DNA of 64,000 nucleotides from Zanthoxylum bungeanum (GCA_019454045.1 SKCR01007563.1:1-64000); one strand, 5' to 3'. Shown: positions 54,198 through 64,000, numbered from the stretch's first letter. Translations and numbers: made by a program. Notes: generated by a model not told the origin, from the sequence alone.

Positions 54198-55546
54198 TGG
54201 AACATTAGTGGGCGATTGAGAGATTACGAGCTTTACTAGAAGAAGATACACCCCAAATCAGGGAGCAACAGTCCGGTTTTCTGAGGCCTATTGTCCAGCC
54301 CAACAATTATCATTGGATATGAGAACCAAGCAATACTACATTTTCTCAACAGAACTTATTTAGGAGATGTGAAATATGCGATGGTAACCACCCGAGCGAT
54401 CAATGTATATACCTTTCAGGGTGGCAGAATTATCAGAATTATTCAAGGTACGAAGAACCAACATATTTCACATAACCACATTTTCCATCTTATCCGGCAT
54501 CCACCTACGATCTACATCAAGAACCAGAACCATCAGAGGAAGATCAGTTGATTCACATGCTCAAAGATTGGCTCAAGGAACGGGAAGCTCAATTTGATGC
54601 ATAATTTCAGAGTCAAGCGGAATCCATACAGAGAATGACAGGATAATTCACCATATTCAGAATCTCTAGCCTAGATAAATCGGGAAATCCAGGATAAAGG
54701 TCTATTGGCCAAGCCTGTCATGATGAGGTTCTCGATTGATGGGGGAAACAACATGACTTATTGCATATACCATAATGTAAGGGGACAAGCCACAAATGGA
54801 TGCAGGGACCTGCAGAAGCAGGTGGAAGACCTGGTAAAAAAAAGGCCACTTGGATGAATGCATATACCAAGTGGCTGCGGAGGCCAACCTGAATAACATA
54901 TCTCAATAAGCAAATGACACTGATGAAGCCTTCGAGTACCAAGTGTTTCACAATGACACCTTAACAGAGGAAGAGGCTTAGCAGTATCAAGAATCAGAGG
55001 TATCAGTTCAGGAGCCCAAACAAGCAAAGTCTCAATTTGATTTTTATTATTCGGACTCTGACGAGGAACAAGAAGCAGAGCTGTATGCACCCAAAAAATT
55101 TGAGGATGAAACTCTTTATCCTCAAAATGAGGATCTTAGAGCATGCATTGCACTGATGTTTGAAGAAGAGCTACATGAGCCAGTCATATCAACCATAGAG
55201 GATGAATACCTAAAATCAGACACATCTTTACATCCTCAGGTTGACACTTATGGAGCATGCATTTCACATATGACAGATGAAGAACTGAATACTGAAATCC
55301 TAAAATACCTTTGTGAACAAAAGGTGGAGGAAGATGCAAAAATGGAGGAGCAAATGACTGATCATATTGAAGATTTCATGCATTCAGGAGAAACATCACT
55401 GTTTTGGGGAGTACAGATCAAAGACATCACCCAGAAGCTTGACAGAATGGAACTTCCATTCAAAGTCAAGCACTATACGAGACCTCTCGATTTTCTTTCT
55501 TTCTTTTCAGGAACCAATGGAGCAACAAAGTTTAAAAGTGGATCAT
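54198..55546 (+). pseudogene. Element E chimeric gag remnant (Athila frame with a Tat-type knuckle segment)
   Basis: Upstream is an Athila-like CEICDGNHPSDQC cluster (about 54375-54415), followed by MLKDWLKEREAQFDA, stop, FQSQAESIQRM, the Gln-rich coil seen in A and B. From about 54645 it turns into INREIQDKGLLAKP and YCIYHNVRGQATNGCRDLQK, which matches the Tat-type gag of D (DKGLL...YCVHHNLRGHTTEGC). An acidic open frame follows (55156-55575), with MTDEELNTEILKYL like the Athila TETEFDAEILEYI of B. Several stops occur. The interior breaks directly into the middle of the 3' LTR at about 55546. Confidence 0.72.
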
Positions 55547-56297
55547 CTAACCCCAGCATTTTATTTTTATTCTAGGGAAGTGATGAAACATAATATTCAC
55601 ATGATTAATAAAAGATTTAAATATATTATGTTTAATGCTTTAGTTTGTTTATTGAATCTTAAGCTTAATGTTTCTTGTTGCCTGATCATCAATAAGATTG
55701 ATGTGGTAAACTTAAAATGAACTTGGAAAAGGGAATTTATCTTTCAGCCTTAGATTCATTAGCTCCCGATCTAACTTAATGACAGATAACCCTTAATAGA
55801 TTTCCTTCTAGGATAGACATATACCTGTCGGGTGGGGGTAGCAAAAATTGGAACTTGAACTTAATGAATTCAGGTAACTTGGTTAACATAGACATATGAT
55901 TAATTAGGTAATTTGGTTATTTGCGTCTGACCATCGGAAAAGGCTTTTGCATATTTTCGTGTTTCAGGTTAGCAAACTGTTTTTTAACACATATATATGA
56001 GAATCAATTCATCTTTATAATAATATTGTTTGGAATCACAACCCTAGATATTTATGTCTTTTTTTTATTTTCCTTAGTATTTTCTTTTATGTTTTTATTT
56101 AATTATTTATTTAGCAAATCCACATTCAACCAACCAATCAAGCAATCATTCTCTTCTTCCTTTAATTAGATACTTGTAAATAAATAGAATCAATAATTAA
56201 TAACAACAATAGAAATTAAGTCCTCGTGGGATTGATATTTTTATACTACTTGAATGATTAGTGCGATTGCGTTATAATTGTGTGATCACGCCTGTCA
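55546..56297 (+). repeat. Element E 3' LTR, 5'-truncated (752 bp)
   Basis: From GTGGATC...AACCCC on, it matches 53308-54070 of the 5' LTR, including TTTTATTCTAGGGAAGTGAT. About 1 kb of its start, the PPT and all of pol are deleted. It ends GATCACGCCTGTCA next to GCATG. Confidence 0.9.
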
Positions 56298-56302
56298 GCA
56301 TG

Positions 56303-56760
56303 CCAATCCCGGATGTCATTATCAAATCCCCGAGGCCGGAGCGTTACTAGCCCATCACTCGTATTTTTGGGGAATAGCTCAGGTAAGTCGAACCTAGGGA
56401 GGTTTCTACCCATGTGAGTTGTCTGGCCGATCCCGTTGAAAACCACCAGGCACACGGCATGGGGACTGCCGAGTGGCCTCCATGACCTATGTGACCTCGG
56501 TAAGCCGGACCTAGAGAGGTTTCTGCCCCTGCGAGTTGGCTGGAGAATCCCGTTGAGAACCATCAGGTGCACATCGTGGGGAAGGCCCTAGTGCCTCTGT
56601 GACTCTTGTAGCCTTAAGGGATGGAGAACACGGGGAGGTTTCTTCCCCCGTGAGTTATCTGCCTAACCATCTCAGATCAAGAGAATCATAGCATGGGGAG
56701 GTTTCTTCCCCCATGGAATTTGCAGACTTCAGACCCGCCTAGCATGGACCCCAGTTCATG
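56303..56760 (+). repeat. Degenerate tandem array in D, about 122-bp units
   Basis: Units start near 56380 (GGTAAGTCGAACCTAGGGAG) and 56501 (GGTAAGCCGGACCTAGAGAG), each followed by GGTTTCT-CCC and GAGTTG-CTGG. Two shorter partial copies with GGGGAGGTTTCTTCCCCC follow at about 56630 and 56695. It is non-coding and part of D. Confidence 0.7.
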
Positions 56761-57034
56761 GCATTGCCCGTTCACCGATCTATAGCATGATTAACCGGGA
56801 CACTGAATTGTAAGGTTCATCATTATTATTTTAGGAGGCACCAGACAGAACGGTACCTCGGGGCACCTAGGTTATTGTCCTTTCGAGTCTGAGTGGAGTA
56901 TGTGCTTAGTCAACTCTGTTGTGCTAACCTTGTCCTGGTCTCACTTTTTATTTTTTTCGGATGCCCGGCAAAAGGATGCTTATGCCAGGATCCACTGAGT
57001 ACCGGAGGTCGAAAATCTTCCCTCGTGGATGTCC

Positions 57035-57205
57035 CATTTATTCCACTGGCTCGAGGCTACATTCATTCCGCTGAGGCCATTTATTCCACTGTCTCGGGGC
57101 TACATTCATTCCGTCGGGCCATTTATTCCACTAGATCGGGGCTGCATTTGTTCCGTCGAGGCCATTTATTCCACCAGCTCGGGTTTGGGTAAGGTCCCAC
57201 AAAGT
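57035..57205 (+). repeat. 43-bp tandem repeat, four copies
   Basis: CATTTATTCCAC starts at 57035, 57078, 57120 and 57163 (steps 43, 42, 43). Each unit continues with CTCGGGGCTACATTCATTCC-like sequence. Confidence 0.85.
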
Positions 57206-57830
57206 CTTTATTATTCATCGGTATTGGGTCAGAATATCTCCCTAATGGCTGGATCTTAATTGGTTCGATGAGGCAACATTGACTCGGAGCCAAGTATTTT
57301 GCCAACTCAGGTTTGGGTGAGGTCCCACCAAGGCTAGATCATTCATCGGCATTGGGTCAGAATATCTCCCCAATGTTCAGATCTTAATTGGTCAGAGGAG
57401 GTAACATTTCCTCGAAGCCAAGTATTTTGCCAGCTCAGGCTTGGGTGAGGTCCCACCGAGTCTGGATCATTCATCGACATTGGGTCGGAATATCTCCCCA
57501 ATGGTCGGATCTTAATTGGTCCAAGGAGGTTACATTCCCTCGGAGCCAAGTATTTTACCAGCTCGGGTTTGGGTGAGGTCCCACCGAGTCTGAATCATTC
57601 ATCGGCATGGAGTCGGAGCATCTCCCCCATGGCCGGATCTTGATTGGTCCGGGGAGGTAACATTCCCTCGAAGCCAAGTATTTTACCAGCTTGGGTTTGG
57701 GTGAGATCCCACTGAATCTGGATTATTTATCGGCATGGGGTTGGAGCATCTCCCCCATGGCCTGATCCTGATCGGTCCGGGGAGGTAACATTCCCTCAAA
57801 GCCAAGTATTTTACCTCTGGATTACCCCGA
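57185..57830 (+). repeat. 128-bp tandem repeat, about five copies
   Basis: TTGGGT(G/A)AGGTCCCAC starts at 57185, 57312, 57441, 57569 and 57697 (steps 127-129). Each copy holds ATCATTCATCGGCATTGGGT, GGAATATCTCCCC and GAGCCAAGTATTTT. Short frames over the array are repeat artefacts. It lies between pol and the antisense gene of D, as tandem repeats do in other Tat elements. Confidence 0.88.
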
Positions 57831-58791
57831 GACTATTTTTATTTTTGACATGGGGTCGAAGTATCTCCCCCTTAGCCATATCAGGCTCGAAATTTCACTT
57901 CATGACCAGATATTGGAGAACGAGTTAACAAGTGAGAATTAAAAATTGCGCTAAGTGTTGAAAACAAGAAATAAAGCATTCTGTGAGATATTTAAAAAAA
58001 AGTGTATATTATTACAAAAGAAAAATTAAATTGTTTGTTACCCATTGGGGTCACCCTCACTCCTCAGCCCGCGCAAGGGCAATTTGTTCAGCTTTATCAA
58101 ACTCGGAAGGTAAAATCTCAGGCTCATGCTCAACAGATGGGATCTCAGTTTCAATTTGATTGGTAGGAAGAGCTTCGACTTCTGCCACATGCACTTCAGG
58201 ATCGGCGGCAGGGGCCTCAGGTTGAACCTCTTCATGAACTGGGGACATGGGGATGGCAGATATAGGCGTAGGATCTTGAATCTGCTGTGGAGGAGGCGTG
58301 AGTTAAGCAAGGGCCTCGTCCACTGAGAGCTCCCTCTTGCAGTATTTGATGGCAGTATGGACGGGCCCCATATCCACCACGGAGTATAACATCGGGATGA
58401 TCTCCGCACAGTCTTCAATCCCGTCGAGCTTGGCTTTCTCCAGGTCCGCCTCCAGCTTGGCCTCTTTGTTTTTCAAGTCATCTCGGGCCTGATCCCTCTC
58501 CCTAATTTCCTCTTTGAGTTTGGATTTTGAGCTGGCTATGTCCCATCTCAGTCTTTTGGCCTCGTCCTCCACATCATCCATCTTTCTCTTTGCAACGACG
58601 GAGGCATTACATAGGGAATCAGTCAGTGATGTGGCCTCGGCCTCGGCTTTTTTCAGCTTTTGGACCTCATCTTCCTTTTTGGCCAATTCGGTCTCCCGCT
58701 CTGTCATATAAGATTGGAGCCTCTGCACTTGGCCCCCCTCGGACAGTAGGCTTATCAACAGATCTTTGTTCTGAGCCATCATGTAACTCAT

Positions 58792-58864
58792 CTACACGAG
58801 AGAAGGAAATGGTTAGAATTCTCCAAGTAAAAGCGAAGTACAGAAACAGAAAAAGGGCGTTTAC
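58792..58864 (-). other. Intron in D antisense gene (73 nt)
   Basis: The minus strand shows AACCTTAAG then GTAAACGCCC, and ends TTCTCTCGTGTAG then ATGAGTTACATG. Donor and acceptor join two open coding stretches. Confidence 0.7.
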
Positions 58865-59389
58865 CTTAAGGTTGTGGGCGCAGAACTTGGAGATCACCTC
58901 CTCGGGGGAGATGTCCTCATATTTTTTGATCTGCTCGGGGGGGATCATTTCAGCCAAAAAGTTGATTGCGGGCACCAGATGGGCCACCGTATCCTGGACC
59001 TTTTCCTTGAAGTCTTCCACCCCAACCCCACCATTCTCTTCCCAGACCCAGAGGGGACCTCTGCAGTTTTCGTTTCCTTCCGAGTCTCGGCCCTCTTGGT
59101 GGGGGGATCTTCTTCTTCCTCAATCTCGACTACTTTTTCACTGAGTAAACGTCGAGTTTGTTTGAAGGTCTGGATGGAATAGGGGACAACTGGACTATTG
59201 GGCTCGGAGCAGCTAGTGTATGAGTGGGCCGGGGAGATGGCACTAGATGAGCGAGCAGCTTGGCTTTTCCCTTAGCTTCGGGAGGAACCAGAGTGGTCAA
59301 CCGTCACCGAGAACTACCAGTTTCCCTATGGCCGGTCCTTTTTACCAGACTCTTGATCCGCTCCTTGATGTCACCTGACTTTGTCATCC

Positions 59390-59495
59390 CTGCATAATAC
59401 AAGACATAAAGCATGGTCAGTTTCCGAGTACAAGTAACCTCAATCAGATTTGAACTGAGTATAAGAAATTTGGTAGTAGGATATATTACAGCTAC
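59390..59495 (-). other. Intron in D antisense gene (106 nt)
   Basis: The minus strand shows GGACGATTAG then GTAGCTG, and ends GTATTATGCAG then GGATGACAAAG. It joins an exon reading GLI, stop, NISPQAPGRL to MTKSGDIKERIK. Confidence 0.65.
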
Positions 59496-60454
59496 CTAAT
59501 CGTCCTGGGGCCTGTGGAGATATGTTTCAGATAAGGCCCGATTCCACAAAGGCGAAATCATTGAAGATATCCTTCCAGAAGTCGGAAAAGCTCCTGGCTT
59601 TCTTTATCCTGGCCCGGACCTTATGACTGACTTTTGGAGGATCCCTCCAGCAGGCTGAAAAGGTTTGGAAGTTAGTATATTTTCATGAAATTTACAGAGA
59701 ACTAATGGATCAGGTCCTCATCTCCTTCTGTGACGACGTCTCCGAAATCTATCTCTTCAGAAGCTATTGACCGAGATCAACCCCAGTAGCCCGTGGCCCA
59801 GAACTATGGATCTTTGAAGGTTTTGTTAGTCTAGGGGATATCAGTGATAAGAGTAGGTACGCCGGCGTAAAAGAAGAGGTTATACCAACCGTGGTGTGTT
59901 TTTGGGTTAGCCTTTAGCATGTACAGTCTTTGCAGCTCCTCAAAGGTCGGCTCTCCTAGGCCCGCTCGATGTCATATCACATGGAGGCCGGCCAGTATCC
60001 TCCAACTGTTCAGGATTCAGCTGGCAGAGAGCGACTTCCATCGAGGTAAGAATCCTCACAAAGTATGACTGGATAGACAGTCACATGCCGTATTTGAAGA
60101 ATGATGGGAGGAGAGCCACGGAGCCGGACTCTGGCCGGCTTGCTAAATCGCCAAGATTAGGGACCTCTAGCGCTATATCTATGGAGACCTCGTATTGATG
60201 GAGGAGTACACTCAAAGCATCTTTTGTGATGGTTGAAGGGCGGTCTATGTCCAAGGAGGACCAATCCAGTTCACCCGGTTCAGGATTTGGTCGGGGAATT
60301 CGATGGCGATAGGTGTCGCTCTCTTCCTGAGGGTGTGTTGGCATGGTCTCTAATTCTTCTAAACTGGCCGCCCCTGAGCAGGAGAGAAGCTTTTCCATGG
60401 AAGGAAACCGGAGGATTGGGGGCTGAGCTGAGGACGATTTAGCGTATGACATTC

Positions 60455-60889
60455 CTAAAATAGCAAGGTCCGATGAGGGCAGTTAGTGATCAGTATGGGG
60501 ACATCATATACTCAAGGGCTATTCTGGCGACCGAGAACCTAGACCTAAAGTCTCTAAAGGTCCTAGCAATGGCCAAATAAGTTTTATCCTAAGCATCAAA
60601 CCAAACAAGCATTAAACAACAAACCCAGAAAAGCCGAAAATCAAACATCCTAACTCGCAACCCACCATTTGGCCTAAAAACACATGCATCTTACACCATT
60701 CACCCGACCCGCGAACCACACCACACACTTCCATAACACATTCGCAACATAGAGTAGAGGCACAAACCCAAAAACCTTATAAAAAAGCATGAGGAACAGG
60801 CAATGACACATACATGCACATTCATATGCAGCAGATAAGCATGAGAAGTCTCAGAAATTAGATAAAAGGAGGTCGAGCAGAAGACTTAC
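60455..60889 (-). other. Probable 5'-UTR intron of D antisense gene (435 nt)
   Basis: The donor ATCAA-GTAAGTCTTC is at 60889 and the acceptor TGCTATTTTAG is at 60455, two bases before the ATG at 60452. The leader 60990-60890 lies upstream and the TATA box further upstream. Confidence 0.55.
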
Positions 60890-61020
60890 TTGATTTAAAA
60901 GGTGAATGGAGAGCTGGTCTGGATGGTTTTGAAGTCTGTTGAAGGCAGAGAGCGGGGAAGAAAGTTTTCACACTTTGGGAGAACTGGTTCTTGTAAAAGA
61001 GGGAAAGGTGTGGTGTTTGC

Positions 61021-61030
61021 CCTTTTTATA
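61021..61030 (-). promoter_or_regulatory. TATA box for the D antisense gene
   Basis: The minus strand reads TCTATAAAAAGGGC. It points toward the antisense gene, with expected transcription start near 60990. The spacing to the 5'-UTR exon and intron donor is plausible. Confidence 0.6.
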
Positions 61031-62174
61031 GACAACCCGGGGCATCCCTGGCTGTTAGATCAGAAGAGATGGCTCATATGCGCTCCACGTGTCACTATTG
61101 TATCCCATATTCTCAAACGCTAATGCACGGTTGAGATTAGAAACCTTTCAGCTGGTCTTGGGGGTCGATTACTTTGGTTTTGGTAGGAGAACGTGGATGC
61201 TTGACATGTGTCACGGCCAGATTGAACCCTAAATATGATTTGATGAGCATTTTTAATGGTAATGATGGTTTATTGTTTCCAAGGGATGGCAACCAGAAGG
61301 ATAAATGGGGTATTTGCTTCAAGCCGCGAGTGCCGTTTGGACAAGTATCAGAATTTTGAGTGATCGAGCAGATGAAGATGATGAGGACGCCCTGATTAAT
61401 AACCGAGGTAGTTTTTTGTGGCTCCTACAGACGAACACCGCCGTGTTAATCAGCATTCCCCTGACTTTATTATTCCCGGCACCAACTCGTACACTCATTG
61501 AAATCGAGAACTGTGGGACTTATGTTGATGGTGATTTTTGTGACCAAGTACTTTGAACAGTTCAGCAAGGGCATGAAGGAATCTCTCTTTTTGGGAGGAT
61601 GAATAGTCTGAAGATATTGACCGTTCCTTGATAAGACATATTACGCAGACCTGGTCTCCTGGATTTGACCGACCTGAGGACAAAACGTGGTGCAGATATT
61701 AGAGACCGAAGACATCAGAACTGACCCCGACCACTATAGCTCGGTAGCTCGGGTCAGTCCTATCTTTTTACCCCGATCAGAAAAATGAGCTCGGATATTA
61801 TGGATCAGGTCGGACGTAGTTGGATTAGTTCGGCACAAGAGTTTGTCATCCTCATGAAGTCTGACGTGTAACCGGGATAGTTTGGGCATTTCCCTCTGAC
61901 ACATCCACCGCATAAAATAATCTTTTCAGGCTGTCTTCTTATAGGTTGAGTGTGGAGCGTTCTCAAAACAGAGTGATTTAATGAGGAGTCAGATGGTAGG
62001 CTTACTTTCAGCGGGGCAGTTGGGAAATAGAGCCCATCAGTAGTAGGAAATCCATGTGGCTGACGTCATAAAGATATGGGAACAGTATTACTTTTTCTTA
62101 GTATATAAAGGGATGGTAAACACACTTGTAAGGGCTAGAAAATTTCATTTGGGGCACTACTTGTAAGAGAAAAG
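61031..62174 (+). repeat. Element D 3' LTR, upstream part, start not resolved
   Basis: No gene. The 3' LTR must begin somewhere here, but its 5' partner is missing and no PPT plus TG start could be fixed. One candidate is TTTTTGGGAGGA followed by TGAATAGTC near 61600. A TATATAAAG box is at 62102-62110. Confidence 0.45.
62102..62110 (+). promoter_or_regulatory. TATA box of D LTR
   Basis: TATATAAAGGGATGG lies about 70 bases before the repeated LTR tail. It is the likely sense-strand promoter of D. Confidence 0.6.
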
Positions 62175-62443
62175 ATTAAGCAAACCAGCTCGGTATTACT
62201 CGACCACCTTTTAGAAGAGGTCGGCCTAGCTCGATTCAGTTACCCGTATTCTACTTTGTTCCCATGGACGTAGGTTGGATCCATTTCGCCGAACCACATA
62301 AATCATTTGTTGATTTTGTGTTTGTTCTTATCTTCTTATAAATTTGCTTTTGGCCCCCATAAACCAAACAAATTCCCAGTTGGAGGACGATTATTCTAGG
62401 AGCGGTATTCCAAACTTGCGACTGGAACGAAAATCACTCGTCA
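62175..62443 (+). repeat. Element D 3' LTR tail (repeat of 45707-45975)
   Basis: Same sequence as the truncated 5' LTR with scattered substitutions, ending CTCGTCA. Confidence 0.85.
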
Positions 62444-63216
62444 ACAATTATAGTAGTAAAATATAATTTAGGGTTGAAATGATTTTTATTCCATTCTTTT
62501 TCTTTTAATCAATTTTAATTTAATTATTAAAACAATATGTGGACTTGTTAAATTCTAATTAAATGCTGATAAAATAATTTAATAAAATATGTGAGAGTTG
62601 GAATGAAATTAAACAATCTACAAATTTACCAGAATTTTTGGATTATAAAAATATTTGATACAATTAATTAAAATTTTAATTAAATACACCCTTCTAAATT
62701 GCATATATATACATATATACACACACATCTCTCTATATATACATATGTATATACATGTTATATACACATTTTTTGGAAATGTTGGAAACCTCGTCGCCAA
62801 ACCACTCGATTCGGGCTTAAACGGGACAGGTAAAACTCCCGACTACCCCAAGTTCTTACAAGAAATGCACCTCCTAGGCTCGAATCCAGAACCTCATAAT
62901 CAAATCTTAGGCCATATGTCACCAGGTCACACCTCTTGGGGACATATATACACATACATGTATATACATAATCCATAATTAAATGAAAAAAAGTAATTTT
63001 AATTATTTATTTATAAGTAATTTTAATTATTTATTTATCACTTTTAGACTAAAGCTAAGATGCATGGAAAATAAATAAATAAAGATATACTATAATTAGA
63101 TTTGTAAAAATAATCTTAAAATAATGGAATTTTTAAATACAAAAGGAAAGTTAGAATTATTAAAAGACTATAACTTTTGGAAATAAGGAATTAGAATCGT
63201 AAAAGAACTAAACTAT
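62444..63216. other. AT-rich flank with TA/CA microsatellite, no gene
   Basis: Outside D. Nothing coding. It holds an alternating TA/CA stretch at about 62700-62770, the candidate SINE, and a 24-bp direct repeat around TTTTAATTATTTATTTATAA at 62997-63040. Confidence 0.6.
62759..62955 (-). mobile_element. Candidate tRNA-derived SINE (about 175 bp) with 11-bp flanking repeats
   Basis: TATATACACAT occurs at 62759-62769 and again at 62945-62955. Between them, on the minus strand, a head with TGGCCTAAGA (A-box like) and GGTTCTGGATTCGAGCC (B-box like) leads to a body ending in a short A run against the second flank. This is SINE architecture. The flanks lie in TA/CA-rich DNA, so the duplication could be by chance. 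Confidence 0.5.
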
Positions 63217-64000
63217 GTAACATCCGATAATCCGGCGATTTGTACGTTACCAGAGGTCGATGGCTACTATGTTATCAGAGTCATGATACATGATAAAAAT
63301 CATGTTTAAGCATGTATGAGCTCATGGAAGAATTTTTTAAACATTCAGTAAAATTCTCGCAGTTCCGATACGGAATTTATTCCAAGGTAAAATCCGAAAA
63401 ACTCTTAGTATTTAGGGCATAATTTTTCATACGAACTCTGATTTTTATAAATTTTATATCATCAGAAAGTTAAGACCGAGACCTACAACTTTCATGTTGA
63501 ATATTTTTCTACATTAGAACCCGAAGAAGGTCAAAATTGAGTTTTCAGCAGAAGCTATAGTAAATTTGGGAATTTACTAGAAATGAGTGATGTGGCAAGT
63601 TCTAGACCATTCATTTATAAAAAAAATCTCTTCTGAACACTATAAATATCATGGACTATTCATCATCTTCTCTTCTCCCTCATGTCACGATTTTGACTCC
63701 AAAGAATAACCTCAAAATTTCTTTTTTCTCATGCCAAATGGTGAAGGAAAAATTGATGAGTTCAAGCTCCCTTCATACAAGTAATCTCTCCATCATCTTC
63801 CCTTCTTCTAGTTTCAGTTTTGAACTTGAATTTTAAAAGCCTCAAATTCGCACCTTATGAACCCTATGATTTGGAATTGCTTAATTAGCTTTAATTAAGT
63901 TGCTAGCATGCATGATTGTGCAATTCATGATAATATAAGAATGGAATTGTGTATTGTATGTAAAAAAGGGCCGGATGTATCATTATTTTTTTGAGAATGA
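63217..64000 (+). repeat. Possible start of a chromovirus (Tekay/Del-type) LTR
   Basis: TGTAACATCCGATAATCC could be an LTR start. Downstream phrases such as CCTACAACTTTCATGTTGA, GAACCCGAAGAAGG and a leader-like CATCATCTTCTCTTCTCCCT near 63661 are common in Tekay-type LTRs. The other end is outside the window, and the short open frame at 63651-63836 is not convincing. Confidence 0.4.

Larger units (their letters stand above)
52295..56297 (+). mobile_element. Element E: Athila-like LTR element, 4003 bp, internally deleted and chimeric, TSD GCATG
   Basis: A full 5' LTR (52295-54070) and the last 750 bp of the 3' LTR (about 55546-56297) flank a 1.5-kb interior. GCATG duplicates lie at 52290-52294 and 56298-56302. 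The LTR ends TGATGAGCGG...GGTCA are the reverse complement of those of A and B. The interior mixes Athila-type and Tat-type gag pieces. Pol is absent. It is inserted into the repeat zone of D. Confidence 0.93.
58057..60454 (-). pseudogene. Element D antisense gene: multi-exon, coiled-coil C-terminus, gypsy-type transposon ORF family (tentative)
   Basis: On the strand opposite to gag-pol. Exon with ATG at 60452: MSYAKSSSAQPPILRF, LDIDRPSTITKDALSVLLHQ, LGDLASRPESGSVALLPSFF, then a CGA-to-TGA type stop at 60081 and further decayed sequence. An exon 59654-59496 reads SFSDFWKDIFNDFAFVESGL. Next comes exon 59389-58865 (MTKSGDIKERIKSLVKRTG, Pro-rich, ISPEEVISKFCAHNLK). The last exon, 58791-58057, has MSYMMAQNKDLLISLLSEGG and a long Glu/Lys coiled coil, with one stop at 58303 and an acidic tail ending LARAEE. 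Introns with GT...AG ends fit 59495-59390 and 58864-58792. The first exon recalls the Pfam putative gypsy-type transposon domain; I infer this from memory of the family. Function unknown. Confidence 0.72.
45707..62443 (+). mobile_element. Element D: Tat/Retand-like Ty3/gypsy element with antisense gene, interrupted by E
   Basis: The LTR tail 45707-45975 is repeated at about 62175-62443. Between them lie a primer site, gag, protease, RT, RNase H, a second (archaeal-type) RNase H, integrase, a long repeat-rich non-coding zone, an antisense spliced gene and the 3' LTR. Dual RNase H and an antisense ORF after pol point to the Tat lineage. The 5' LTR is cut at its left by element C. Frameshifts run through gag-pol. 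Confidence 0.88.

Noticed and set aside
57029..57576. Short frames over the repeat arrays of D
   Set aside because: They follow the 43-bp and 128-bp repeats and carry no independent coding signal.
57185..57830. Possible CRISPR array
   Set aside because: Head-to-tail 128-bp units without unique spacers in plant DNA; it is a tandem repeat inside a retrotransposon.
59655..59695. A 41-nt intron in the D antisense gene
   Set aside because: GT...AG ends exist and would restore the frame, but 41 nt is shorter than normal plant introns; the true exon boundary here is unresolved.
63651..63836. 61-codon Ser-rich frame near the window end
   Set aside because: It lies in a pyrimidine-rich leader-like stretch of a likely LTR and has no recognisable domain.

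Overview
The window is plant nuclear DNA, probably eudicot, made almost entirely of nested LTR retrotransposons. No ordinary host gene is recognisable. The call rests on Athila-type and Tat-type Ty3/gypsy elements, two Ty1/copia elements, a plant-type LOG (LONELY GUY) coding region, spliced-gene signals and AT-rich intergenic DNA. Names used here: copia-1 (1-5638, + strand, 5' part outside the window); A (6292-15472, - strand, Athila-like, TSD TATAC); B (17650-29878, - strand, Athila-like); C (about 16605-45706, - strand, Tat/Ogre-like, broken up by later insertions); copia-2 (33393-43266, - strand, TSD AGGAC); D (45707-62443, + strand, Tat/Retand-like); E (52295-56297, + strand, Athila-like with a chimeric interior, TSD GCATG).

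Layout and order of events. D is the oldest layer on the right. C lies against the middle of D's 5' LTR exactly at C's own LTR terminus (45706/45707), so C most likely inserted into D. B and copia-2 then inserted into C, and E inserted into the 3' non-coding part of D. On the left, A sits inside LTR-like non-coding DNA (5639-6291 continuing at 15473-16604) that abuts the truncated integrase end of C. Perfect 5-bp target duplications were read for A, copia-2 and E. A possible SINE (62759-62955) and a possible chromovirus LTR (63217 onward) close the window.

Main discovery. Elements A and B both carry, between integrase and the 3' LTR, two extra sense-strand genes: a small cysteine-cluster ORF I cannot name, and an intronless LOG-type gene (cytokinin riboside 5'-monophosphate phosphoribohydrolase family). 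The two elements have clearly different LTRs, yet the cassette order is the same and the LOG copies are closely similar. The cassette therefore looks like inherited cargo of an Athila-like lineage. Both LOG copies here are broken (a nonsense codon in A, frameshifts in B), as are both cysteine-cluster ORFs.

Second discovery. D carries, downstream of pol and on the opposite strand, a multi-exon gene with its own TATA box, a 5'-UTR intron and a coiled-coil C-terminal exon. It matches the idea of antisense extra ORFs in Tat-lineage elements, and its splice signals are visible. E joins an Athila-type frame to a Tat-type gag zinc-knuckle segment. A and C each carry internal pol deletions joined in frame. 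Every polyprotein here is mutated. B is the most complete element and still has long open RT and integrase stretches with catalytic residues.
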